Origin: Candidatus Altarchaeota archaeon
Lineage (GTDB): Archaea; Altiarchaeota; Altiarchaeia; IMC4; SCGC-AAA252-I15
Assembly (NCBI GenBank): GCA_026394745.1
Contig: JAPKXP010000144.1
Span: 1 to 5,690 of the forward strand
Direction: 5' to 3'
DNA: 5,690 nucleotides
Position numbers and translations under genes: made by a program. Every line of letters starts with the position of its first letter. Within the stretch, counting starts at the first letter, position 1. Positions 1-5,671 of the stretch are shown piece by piece. Below the pieces are notes generated by a model, which was not told the DNA's origin, ran no database searches, and saw nothing but the letters and a program-made list of their open reading frames with translations.

Positions 1-1489
1 CGTCCCAGCAGGTTACGCTGTTTTGGACGCAAGTCCTTGAGATTATGTTTGAAGTGCAAGTTAATCCAGCGGTTATGTCAACCCAATTTCCTGAACCCGG
101 CGGAACCTCCTGGATGCACGTGTCATCCTCTATTGCGAAATCTTTCACGAAGCTGTAGCAGGTCATCGGACCTGGCCCGGAACAATCGCCAGGGCAGTTT
201 ATGTGAGTCATGCCGGGGCATTCGCAGATCGTTGTCGTCGTGGTCACGCTCGAAGTAGTCACGCTCGAAGTAGTCACAGTCGATGAAGTCGCAGTCGTCG
301 TGGTCACGCTCGAAGTAGTCACACTTGACGTGGTGACCGTCGTTGTGGGTATTGTGGTGGAGGGTATTGTCGTCGAGCTTGCAGGGCAGCAGTCTATGTG
401 CCAGTTGCTGCACGACATGTGAGTGCAACCACAAACATCCTCGTCAGGGCCGCATATGAGGGTTTCACCAGACGCGCACGGGTCTGTGGCGCAAGTCCAG
501 TCGCACGTGCCCTTCTCCTGGACGCAAACGCTCCCCGGAGGGCTGAGGCAGATTATGGGAACCCACCAAGTGCAGCCGGTTGGGTTACCCCAAGCGTCGA
601 GTATGTCAGTGCATATCTGGCAGCCGCAGTTAGGGTACGTGCCTTGAGGAGGCACTATTGTCAGTCCGCCGGGCCCGAGCATGCCGCACTGCATCATGGG
701 GACGCAGCCGCCCCACGCGTCAATGCATAGGTAGCACCATGACGGGCACTTGCGGTTTAGTATCATCACAGGCCAGCATTCCCCGGGAAGGAATCCGCCA
801 CAGAGATAGCAGAACGGGAATCCTAGCGCGGTGCAGTCGCCGTCGGTAAGGCACTGCTGGCAGTAGCCGGTATTTGGATTACAGAATGGCTTGTTGGCAC
901 CGTATTTTGCTACGCAGTCGCCGTCGCCAAGGCATTCGACGCACTTGCCTAGCGCTGCGCTACATTTGTTGTTGTTGTTGATGTTAACGCAGCAATCACC
1001 GCCGCCGTGACCATTAGGGCAGGGTGTCCGCTCTATGTATCTGCCGGTATCAGCTATGCCGCTGGTCGAGCACTGACCCAATTTGACGTTGCATGGAGTC
1101 ATTACTTTGTCGAAGCAGCCCTCGCATTTAGGGTAGTTCATACTGCAGTCGGCAGCGCTCTTACAGTACGGATAGCTGCAGTAAGCACTGCCTTCACAGC
1201 ATCCGTTATTGTATCTATCAATCGCGGCCAGCTGATCGCTCGTGCACAAATTACATCCATTACATGCCTCAGAGTACGGGGGGGTGGCGCAGTAACCAGT
1301 CGGTGGATGACACATGCTGTTGTAATCGCAGACTACCGGGTTAACTGGCTTACAGAAGCCACTGCAGCCAACGCAGTCAGTACCAGGAGAACCGCAGCAT
1401 GTCGGGTGACAGCAGGCGGAGGCATCCAAAACCAGGAACAATAGCAGTGCTAAAGCTGCTGCCGCCAAAACAAACCGTTGATTCGACAT
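1..1489 (-). CDS. Large cysteine-rich secreted protein with Thr/Ser/Val stalk, partial (3' end beyond window)
   Basis: The frame stays open from ATG at 1489 to the window edge (496 codons, no stop), so the C-terminus is missing. Residues 1-25 form a signal peptide (hydrophobic core about 7-21, ending in ASA before C26); ASAC could alternatively be a weak lipobox. Residues 26-368 hold 56 cysteines, about one in six, in irregular small-disulfide patterns. Clear internal repeats are CVECLGDGDC (183-192) with CQQCLTDGDC (210-219), and the DAWG-containing pair at 252-262 and 290-306. Residues 373-420 are a Thr/Ser/Val stalk in pentads such as VTTSS. After it, Cys-rich sequence resumes (nine more Cys). 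An in-frame ATG at 1501 would add MVTI and overlap the upstream stop (ATGGTAA); I prefer 1489 because it gives a more usual signal peptide and fits the TATA spacing. No Shine-Dalgarno is visible. It is the fourth gene of the minus-strand operon. Function unknown; an extracellular structural or adhesive role is inferred. Confidence 0.88.
   Translation of the reverse strand, partial: MSNQRFVLAAAALALLLFLVLDASACCHPTCCGSPGTDCVGCSGFCKPVNPVVCDYNSMCHPPTGYCATPPYSEACNGCNLCTSDQLAAIDRYNNGCCEGSAYCSYPYCKSAADCSMNYPKCEGCFDKVMTPCNVKLGQCSTSGIADTGRYIERTPCPNGHGGGDCCVNINNNNKCSAALGKCVECLGDGDCVAKYGANKPFCNPNTGYCQQCLTDGDCTALGFPFCYLCGGFLPGECWPVMILNRKCPSWCYLCIDAWGGCVPMMQCGMLGPGGLTIVPPQGTYPNCGCQICTDILDAWGNPTGCTWWVPIICLSPPGSVCVQEKGTCDWTCATDPCASGETLICGPDEDVCGCTHMSCSNWHIDCCPASSTTIPSTTIPTTTVTTSSVTTSSVTTTTATSSTVTTSSVTTSSVTTTTTICECPGMTHINCPGDCSGPGPMTCYSFVKDFAIEDDTCIQEVPPGSGNWVDITAGLTCTSNIISRTCVQNSVTCWD
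231..350 (-). repeat. 15-bp-period minisatellite encoding the Thr/Ser/Val stalk
   Basis: Eight consecutive imperfect 15-nt units, each five codons, cover this stretch. The unit acgctcgaagtagtc occurs exactly at 246-260, 261-275 and 306-320. A 29-bp block is repeated exactly at 234-262 and 294-322 (60-bp period), which points to duplication of a four-unit block as well as single-unit expansion. Because units are multiples of three, length changes keep the reading frame of the Cys-rich gene. The encoded pentads (VTTSS, VTTTT, ATSST) are typical O-glycosylatable spacers. Confidence 0.85.
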
Positions 1490-1494
1490 TATGG

Positions 1495-2400
1495 TTACCA
1501 TATTATAAATGTATCATTATAAACGACCCAGTTGGGAATCAATAAACACCGCGGGCCGCCCTTTTCGAACATGATGTATCGTAGGTCCGAGTCAGGATTA
1601 ATGCAATTGTTCTTCACCGTGTCCTCGCACTTAAACCGCCTGAAGCCTGATAGGTTTGAGCAGTACGAGTCGTCGCCGAGAACCACTGCAAGGCAGTACG
1701 CGTTCAAGTCTGGGTCGGTTATCTCGTCGCATAATGCGCTGGTCTTCTGCTCCTTCGGAGCGTTGGCCAGAACGCCAATCAGGCAAAGCTGCCGTAGAGT
1801 ATTGTATTCAACACTCGTGAATGCGGGGCGGCTGAACACGCCCTCTGAGGGTATCCTCTCGCATATGCTGCGGTCCGCCAGGCCTATGCCGAGGTAGGAT
1901 AGACACCGGTAACGGCTCCTCAAGTCAGGCAATTCCTCACACAAATTAGGGTTGTACTGGATTACGGCCACGTCCTCATAACAGAGGTAGTAGTCATCGC
2001 CGCTGAATACGCCGCAGACTTCGGACGCGTTAAGCTTTATCTTAGCTTGGTAATGATAGCAGTTTAACCTCGCGCTATCTTCCTGGATTGTCTCGCACTC
2101 CGGGTCAACGTTTATGCCAAGGCGCCTGAAGCACACCTGCCGTTCACGGTATTCCTTCAGCTCAAAACACCTGTTTTTGAACTGGTCTAGAGAAAGAGAA
2201 GTGGAAGTGAACTGTGGGGAAGTCGTTGGCGTTGCATAGATTGTTGAAGTAGTCGAAGGCTGGATGGTTTCAGCAGGGATAGACGTGGTTGTTGTAGGTC
2301 CGGGAGAAAACATGCCAGACTGATACAAGTATATCGAGACTATTGCGAGGAGTATTACGACTATTGGTATTAGCAGCTTTTTTGCTCTGGTAGCCTTCAG
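1495..2400 (-). CDS. Membrane-anchored 16-Cys repeat ectodomain protein, paralog of the upstream gene; non-canonical start
   Basis: With ATG/GTG/TTG starts only, the gene would begin at TTG 2328 (277 aa) and start directly in its stalk. The open frame continues upstream to 2409 and encodes basic ATRAKK followed by a membrane span (LLIPIVVILLAIVSIY), matching the N-anchored upstream paralog; I therefore place the start at CTG 2400 (MKATRAKK, 301 aa). There is no ATG, GTG or TTG in any frame between 2329 and 2409. After the anchor come a Thr/Ser/Pro stalk and an ectodomain with 16 Cys; 14 match the neighbour in spacing, mostly 11-14 residues apart. Repeat units look like LCEELPDLRSRYRC and SICERIP, probably helical hairpins tied by disulfides. 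Sequons NAS, NLS and NDT are present. The protein ends FIIW. The stop TAA at 1497-1495 is 5 nt before the next ATG. Function unknown; surface protein inferred. Confidence 0.8.
   Translation of the reverse strand: MKATRAKKLLIPIVVILLAIVSIYLYQSGMFSPGPTTTTSIPAETIQPSTTSTIYATPTTSPQFTSTSLSLDQFKNRCFELKEYRERQVCFRRLGINVDPECETIQEDSARLNCYHYQAKIKLNASEVCGVFSGDDYYLCYEDVAVIQYNPNLCEELPDLRSRYRCLSYLGIGLADRSICERIPSEGVFSRPAFTSVEYNTLRQLCLIGVLANAPKEQKTSALCDEITDPDLNAYCLAVVLGDDSYCSNLSGFRRFKCEDTVKNNCINPDSDLRYIMFEKGGPRCLLIPNWVVYNDTFIIW
1502..1523 (-). promoter_or_regulatory. Candidate internal archaeal promoter (two TTTATAAT boxes) for the Cys-rich gene
   Basis: On the minus strand TTTATAAT occurs twice, at 1523-1516 and 1509-1502, inside the last codons of the preceding gene. 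The distal copy is centred about 30 nt upstream of the ATG at 1489, so the usual 25-27 nt spacing would place initiation near 1493 and give a nearly leaderless mRNA. The BRE position upstream is not convincingly purine-rich. The sequence also encodes protein (NDTFIIW end of the paralog), so chance AT-richness is possible. Confidence 0.35.
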
Positions 2401-2419
2401 CCGTAGTAATTACCAGAGC
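2384..2419 (-). promoter_or_regulatory. Perfect 9-bp stem-loop spanning a gene junction
   Basis: GCTCTGGTA (2419-2411 on the minus strand) pairs perfectly with TACCAGAGC (2392-2384), with an 18-nt loop at 2393-2410. In the mRNA the first arm contains the first two bases of the UAA stop of the upstream gene, the loop contains the proposed CTG start of the downstream gene, and the second arm encodes residues of its N-terminus. There is no U-tract following, so it does not look like an intrinsic terminator. A role in translational coupling or start selection is an inference. Confidence 0.5.
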
Positions 2420-3423
2420 CGGAAGTACGAGAAGTTACCTTCCTCCAACGGATGATCTTCAGCAGGCCTGGGAATAATCACCGGACTTAAGACCATGTAG
2501 TAAGGCCTGTCAAGCCTGGACGGGAAAAACGGGTTATTCCTTGAGCGCGTAACCTCGACTTTAGGCAGGTCTCTAAGACACTTGTTCCTGCGCAACTCAT
2601 CGCCTATAGTCCGGCATAGGGAGGTGTCGTTGAGTACTAATGCGGTACAATAGACCCGCATGTCGCTGTCTGAGACTATAGAACAGGAGGAAGTATCCTT
2701 TTGCGTTAGATTCACAGTAACCGCAAGCCCGACATAGCAGAGGTTGCGGTACACCAGGTAGTCACGGTTGTATACTGACGGGTCTTTGAATAATCCTGAA
2801 TCAGGTATGCTGTCGCACAATGACTTGTTGTGCGATTCGGCAGCCACGTAGGAGATGCAGGAAAGCCTGCTGGACTCACTAATCGCATAACCGCAATAAT
2901 CCGGGATAATGTGGTTTACCGCGCAACCTAGGTAACACGGAACCCTTGTTAGGCCAGGTTGGAGCTCGCATAACCCCGGGCAGCCCTGCTTCATGGAATA
3001 ATAGTCGTAGCACAAGGAACGATACTGGGAGTTGTTGTCCCACTCGCACTCTTCTATCGGATTAAGGCCGAGGGAGCGCAGGCAGGGCATCCGGTCGTTC
3101 AACGACATATTCAGGCAGTATTCTATCTTTTCGTATGGGACTAGTCGTCCGCGTTTTATGGTTGTGGTGGATGAAGGCGGCATGTAGGTCGTGGTTGTCA
3201 GGGTAGGCTGTTCTATTGACGGAGCTGGGTTCGAGTCCATGAAATAGAATGCAACAGAGATTGCCAGTATAAGCAGCACTGCGGCGGCTACGCCGTAAGG
3301 GAAACCGTTTTCTTTTTTGTGCGGCTTGCCCTTGTGCGTTGGCGTGTGAGAATCCCTGGTTTTTTTCCTAGGGGAGGAAGAAGCCATTTGGATTGGATTA
3401 TTTTTTTGAGGAGCGTTTGCCAT
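2410..3423 (-). CDS. Membrane-anchored 16-Cys repeat ectodomain protein
   Basis: A basic, Pro/Ser-rich cytoplasmic tail (1-42) is followed by one membrane span at about 43-62 (AAAVLLILAISVAF core), a stalk with TTTTY and STTTIK (63-90), and an extracellular domain with 16 cysteines at 103, 114, 126, 138, 148, 152, 163, 167, 177, 189, 203, 229, 247, 259, 270 and 282. Motifs recur as C-x(2-3)-I-x(4-6)-R-x(2)-C, for example YCGYAISESSRLSC and CSIVSDSDMRVYC. Sequons NMS, NKS, NLT, NDT and NFS suggest N-glycosylation. The C-terminal tail (about 290-337) is Pro-rich and ends YFRLW. ATG 3423 overlaps the preceding gene by 26 nt; Met13 (ATG 3387, 10 nt after that gene's stop) is an equally possible start and leaves the topology unchanged. 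It is the second gene of the operon and a close structural paralog of the next one. I do not recognise a named family; function unknown. Confidence 0.88.
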   Translation of the reverse strand: MANAPQKNNPIQMASSSPRKKTRDSHTPTHKGKPHKKENGFPYGVAAAVLLILAISVAFYFMDSNPAPSIEQPTLTTTTYMPPSSTTTIKRGRLVPYEKIEYCLNMSLNDRMPCLRSLGLNPIEECEWDNNSQYRSLCYDYYSMKQGCPGLCELQPGLTRVPCYLGCAVNHIIPDYCGYAISESSRLSCISYVAAESHNKSLCDSIPDSGLFKDPSVYNRDYLVYRNLCYVGLAVTVNLTQKDTSSCSIVSDSDMRVYCTALVLNDTSLCRTIGDELRRNKCLRDLPKVEVTRSRNNPFFPSRLDRPYYMVLSPVIIPRPAEDHPLEEGNFSYFRLW

Positions 3424-4750
3424 CAGAGGATTTAGTGGACTTCAGGTAGATTACTATCACAGCTATTGCAATGACCATGATTAACGCAGGCACAATCCAG
3501 TCTGAGCCGCCTGACGGTCCGGCCGGCGGGATTGTTGTTACGGTCGTCTCCTTCAGCGATGTTGTCGTCGTAGGATAGCTTGAGTCGACTTGAGGCGTGT
3601 CGACATAATTCACTGGAACGCCGGTCTGGACTGTGAAGACCTGGTCCTTCATCCTGCTGAACAGGTAGACTGCGTAGGCGTTGTCTGTGAACACCTTGTT
3701 GTTGCGGTAGCATGTGATTCCGTCCGCGCCGCTTCTGCAGCTTTGGGAGGTGAACGAGTTGTCGCCCACATATTTTTTGGAGTACTCTGAGTCCCAGTTT
3801 TGATTGAGGAACGTTGTCAACATGGATACCGTCTGGTTCTTGTATCTCTCGTCGCCCGTGAAGTCGTAGAGGTCGAGTGCCACTTCGGCGCAGGGCTCAA
3901 GCTGGGTCAGGCTTAGCGTGTGGAACCTTATCTCTGAAGGCAGAGTCTCAAAGTCGAATTCATCGAAGAACTTTTTCGGCGGGCTTAAGACAGACGGCTT
4001 CGCATAGGAAACGTTCACTCCGTAGAATAGCGTCGCGCCGTCTCCCATGCCGTCTATCGTGCGATAGAACTCGGTGAACGCCAGGTACGTCCAGCATGAG
4101 CTCTTTTTCAGTTCAACGCCGTCGTGCACGATTAAAGGCTCCATGCTTCCAGTACCCTGGAGTAAGACGTTTAGCGCGGAGATTATTTGTACTGGTTCGT
4201 TGAATACCTTGTGCTTGTAGGCGAGCGCCAGCTCTCTTGCAGCGATGGCTTTGAGCATCTCGTCTTCAGAGCTTCCGCCCAGAGGGATGAGGCGGGGGTC
4301 AATCTCGCGCAGGTATCCGAGGTACCTGTCGTCGCCGGTTATCCCGTAGGCTGCCTCAGCCTGCACGCCGAGGTAGTAGCATTCAGCATCGTCGACTGGG
4401 TTGCAGTCCGTGAGAAGCTGGTTCATCGCCTCCCGCGCCTTCACCACGTAGTTTTTGTCGCCGGTCGCATGGTATAGTTGCACGTAAGCTAGAACGAGCC
4501 ACGCCCTGGACTGCTTGTATGACGAGCCGACGTACTCGCACTTGCTTCCTTCGCAGTGTTGAGTGTAGGATAATAGGCCGTCGCTTAGTGGAGCTGACTC
4601 GATGTAAGGCAGCGTCTTGAGAGCTATTTGAAGTCCGGTCAAGTTGACGGTCTGTTGGGCTGAAGCGTTTAACGCCAGTAAGGCGATTAAAAGCAGGGGT
4701 AAAAGCGCTTTTGATGTTGTTCTGCATTTTGACGAGAAGCCGAAAACCAT
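3398..4750 (-). CDS. Secreted, C-terminally membrane-anchored protein with probable alpha/alpha-toroid ectodomain
   Basis: An N-terminal signal peptide (SKALLPLLLIALLALNASA, about 13-31) precedes a mostly helical ectodomain (32-385). Three helical segments carry the motif [T]-G-D-x-x-Y: YHATGDKNYVVKAREAMN (93-110), ITGDDRYLGYL (137-147) and FTGDERYKNQ (297-306), each preceded by Ala/aromatic helix sequence. This hallmark is common in six-hairpin (alpha/alpha) glycosidase-like proteins, so a polysaccharide-binding or processing role is possible, but I cannot point to catalytic acids. Eight Cys (66, 71, 116, 124, 219, 287, 338, 347) could form four disulfides. A Thr-rich stalk (PTTTTSLKETTVTT, about 393-406) leads to a membrane span at about 418-436 and a short basic tail (KSTKSSDGKRSSKK). 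It is the first gene of the minus-strand operon; a stop codon lies in frame at 4768-4766, so ATG 4750 is the only start. Topology: outside N-terminus, inside C-terminus. Confidence 0.9.
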   Translation of the reverse strand: MVFGFSSKCRTTSKALLPLLLIALLALNASAQQTVNLTGLQIALKTLPYIESAPLSDGLLSYTQHCEGSKCEYVGSSYKQSRAWLVLAYVQLYHATGDKNYVVKAREAMNQLLTDCNPVDDAECYYLGVQAEAAYGITGDDRYLGYLREIDPRLIPLGGSSEDEMLKAIAARELALAYKHKVFNEPVQIISALNVLLQGTGSMEPLIVHDGVELKKSSCWTYLAFTEFYRTIDGMGDGATLFYGVNVSYAKPSVLSPPKKFFDEFDFETLPSEIRFHTLSLTQLEPCAEVALDLYDFTGDERYKNQTVSMLTTFLNQNWDSEYSKKYVGDNSFTSQSCRSGADGITCYRNNKVFTDNAYAVYLFSRMKDQVFTVQTGVPVNYVDTPQVDSSYPTTTTSLKETTVTTIPPAGPSGGSDWIVPALIMVIAIAVIVIYLKSTKSSDGKRSSKK

Positions 4751-4764
4751 AGATAAGTATTTAC

Positions 4765-4780
4765 TTTATATATTAAAATC
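4765..4780. promoter_or_regulatory. Shared divergent TATA element
   Basis: On the plus strand, TTTATATA (4765-4772) matches the archaeal TATA box; normal spacing puts initiation near 4795, giving a leader of about 43 nt for the plus gene. Read on the minus strand, the overlapping TTTAATAT (4777-4770) would start transcription near 4747-4750, consistent with a leaderless mRNA for the gene starting at 4750. The two genes are only 87 bp apart, so one AT-rich core probably serves both directions. No operator palindrome was found. Confidence 0.6.
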
Positions 4781-4787
4781 ATTAACG

Positions 4788-4845
4788 GTAGTGTAACGGT
4801 CCGATTAAAATGAAATTGTAGTGTAGGTTCGATTAAAATGAAATT
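4788..4845 (+). repeat. Tandem duplication of the start region (about 29 bp x 2)
   Basis: Unit 1 (4788-4817) and unit 2 (4818-4845) are directly adjacent. Both begin GTAGTGTA and end with the identical 16 bases cgattaaaatgaaatt (4802-4817 and 4830-4845); unit 2 lacks two bases in the middle. Each copy carries an ATGAAATT start context. The second supplies the start of the plus-strand gene; the first is followed by TTG TAG. Confidence 0.8.
4810..4821 (+). other. Three-codon upstream ORF (MKL-stop) in the leader
   Basis: ATG AAA TTG TAG lies 16 nt before the real start and shares its exact local context because of the tandem duplication. It is out of frame with the main gene (28-nt offset). 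If transcription starts near 4795, this is the first AUG in the message, so it may reduce or condition translation of the main ORF, or be a harmless by-product of the duplication. Confidence 0.4.
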
Positions 4846-5671
4846 CTGGTTTTTGTTTGTGGTCGTGTTATTCTGCGGATTTGTTGCCGCGCAGGAGCCG
4901 GCGGAGGTAGTTAGCGCTATTTCCAAGGCGGTTTGCGTTGGAGTAGCCGACAACGGAAGCTGCATTGTCCCTCAGCCGTTGAACCAGAAGATTAGCGGCG
5001 TCTGCTGCGGCGGCCAGTGCGTCTTCGACGCTTCGGAATGCGGCAAGGGCATGGGTTACGTCACGCAGTACGGAGTGTATGAGATGTTCCAGCGGCTGAC
5101 CTGCAGGAACGCCTCGGAGGGGGATGAATGCAGTATCCCGGAAGCGGTGAATAAAGCGCTCGGCCGTAAGATGAGGGGCAGCTGCTGCAGCGGCTTGTGC
5201 AGGGTCGGGATTGAAAGCTGCGGGAACTACTGCGGAGACGGCTACTGCACCAGCATGGAGAGGGAGGACGGCAACTGCATGGAGGACTGCGGGAAGCAAA
5301 ACGGCAGCATTACTGCCGGAGGCGGGGGGAAGCCGTCTTCAGAGGACAATACTCCAGAGTCCACCGCACCCCAAAAGCTTGAGGACAACATGCTTTTTGT
5401 AATCGCAGGCATATTGGGCGTGGCTGTGGTCGTGTTCATAATGGCGATTCTCATACGCTCTAAGAAGGAGATTATAGTGGTCGAGAAGGAGAAGCCTAAA
5501 AGCGTTCGGGAGTTGCTGAGGGAGAAGGAGGAAATCGAGAAGATGATAGACATGGCGAGATCCAAGTACCATAAGAGGGAGCTTGACGAGGAGAGTTTCA
5601 GGGAGATAATAAGAGACAACCAGAAGAAGGTCATAGAGCTGGAGCTTAGGATAAAGACGTATCGACAGTAA
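4838..5671 (+). CDS. Receptor-like membrane protein with two knottin-type modules and cytoplasmic coiled coil
   Basis: A signal peptide (1-18, FWFLFVVVLFCGFVAA, cleavage near AA-QE) precedes two tandem six-Cys modules with inhibitor-cystine-knot order C-C-CC-C-C: Cys 33, 42, 56, 57, 61, 68 and Cys 89, 98, 116, 117, 121, 128. They share the pattern C-x(n)-G-x(2-3)-C-x-[VI]-P, then G-x-CC-x-G-x-C. A third short motif, CGDGYC with DGNCMEDCG (132-152), resembles the CG[DN]GxC...E...C..DCG motif of many secreted proteins. A Gly/Ser/Pro linker (153-184) leads to a membrane span (about 185-206) and a charged cytoplasmic part (207-277) that reads as a two-helix coiled coil (VRELLREKEEIEKMI, then FREIIRDNQKKVIELELRI). 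So the Cys modules are outside and the coiled coil inside, as in a sensor or scaffold. ATG 4838 is chosen because the signal peptide starts there. It is divergent from the operon. Function unknown. Confidence 0.9.
   Translation: MKFWFLFVVVLFCGFVAAQEPAEVVSAISKAVCVGVADNGSCIVPQPLNQKISGVCCGGQCVFDASECGKGMGYVTQYGVYEMFQRLTCRNASEGDECSIPEAVNKALGRKMRGSCCSGLCRVGIESCGNYCGDGYCTSMEREDGNCMEDCGKQNGSITAGGGGKPSSEDNTPESTAPQKLEDNMLFVIAGILGVAVVVFIMAILIRSKKEIIVVEKEKPKSVRELLREKEEIEKMIDMARSKYHKRELDEESFREIIRDNQKKVIELELRIKTYRQ

Noticed and set aside
231..350. Possible CRISPR-like array
   Set aside because: Units are 15 bp with no unique spacers, and they read in frame as Thr/Ser pentads of a protein stalk.
123..434. 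103-residue minus-strand ORF with repeated DYFERD sequence
   Set aside because: It is the shifted reading of the Thr/Ser/Val stalk repeats; the frame with signal peptide and stalk is the coding one, and the DYFERD repeats only mirror the 15-bp DNA repeat.
1412..1423. Lipoprotein signal (ASAC lipobox) in the Cys-rich protein
   Set aside because: Cys26 follows ASA, but the -3 position is Ala instead of the usual Leu and the next residue is also Cys; ordinary signal-peptidase cleavage explains it as well, so no lipoprotein call is made.
1007..1444. 145-residue plus-strand ORF
   Set aside because: It is antisense to the continuous signal-peptide and Cys-rich frame on the minus strand; its Ala/Thr/Val/Arg-rich composition is that of a reverse reading of Cys/Gly codons, and it shows no domain.
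2326..2328. TTG as the true start of the second paralog
   Set aside because: It lies just after the encoded membrane span and would remove the only export signal; kept only as the canonical-start fallback.
1495..3423. Stop-codon readthrough joining the two paralogs into one protein
   Set aside because: The frames agree and only TAA separates them, but a second membrane span in the middle would place the second Cys domain in the cytoplasm, opposite to the first. Two separate N-anchored proteins make better sense.
4868..5299. 143-residue minus-strand ORF opposite the knottin gene
   Set aside because: The plus frame has signal peptide, paired Cys modules, membrane span and coiled coil; the antisense ORF is Ala-rich shadow sequence without features.
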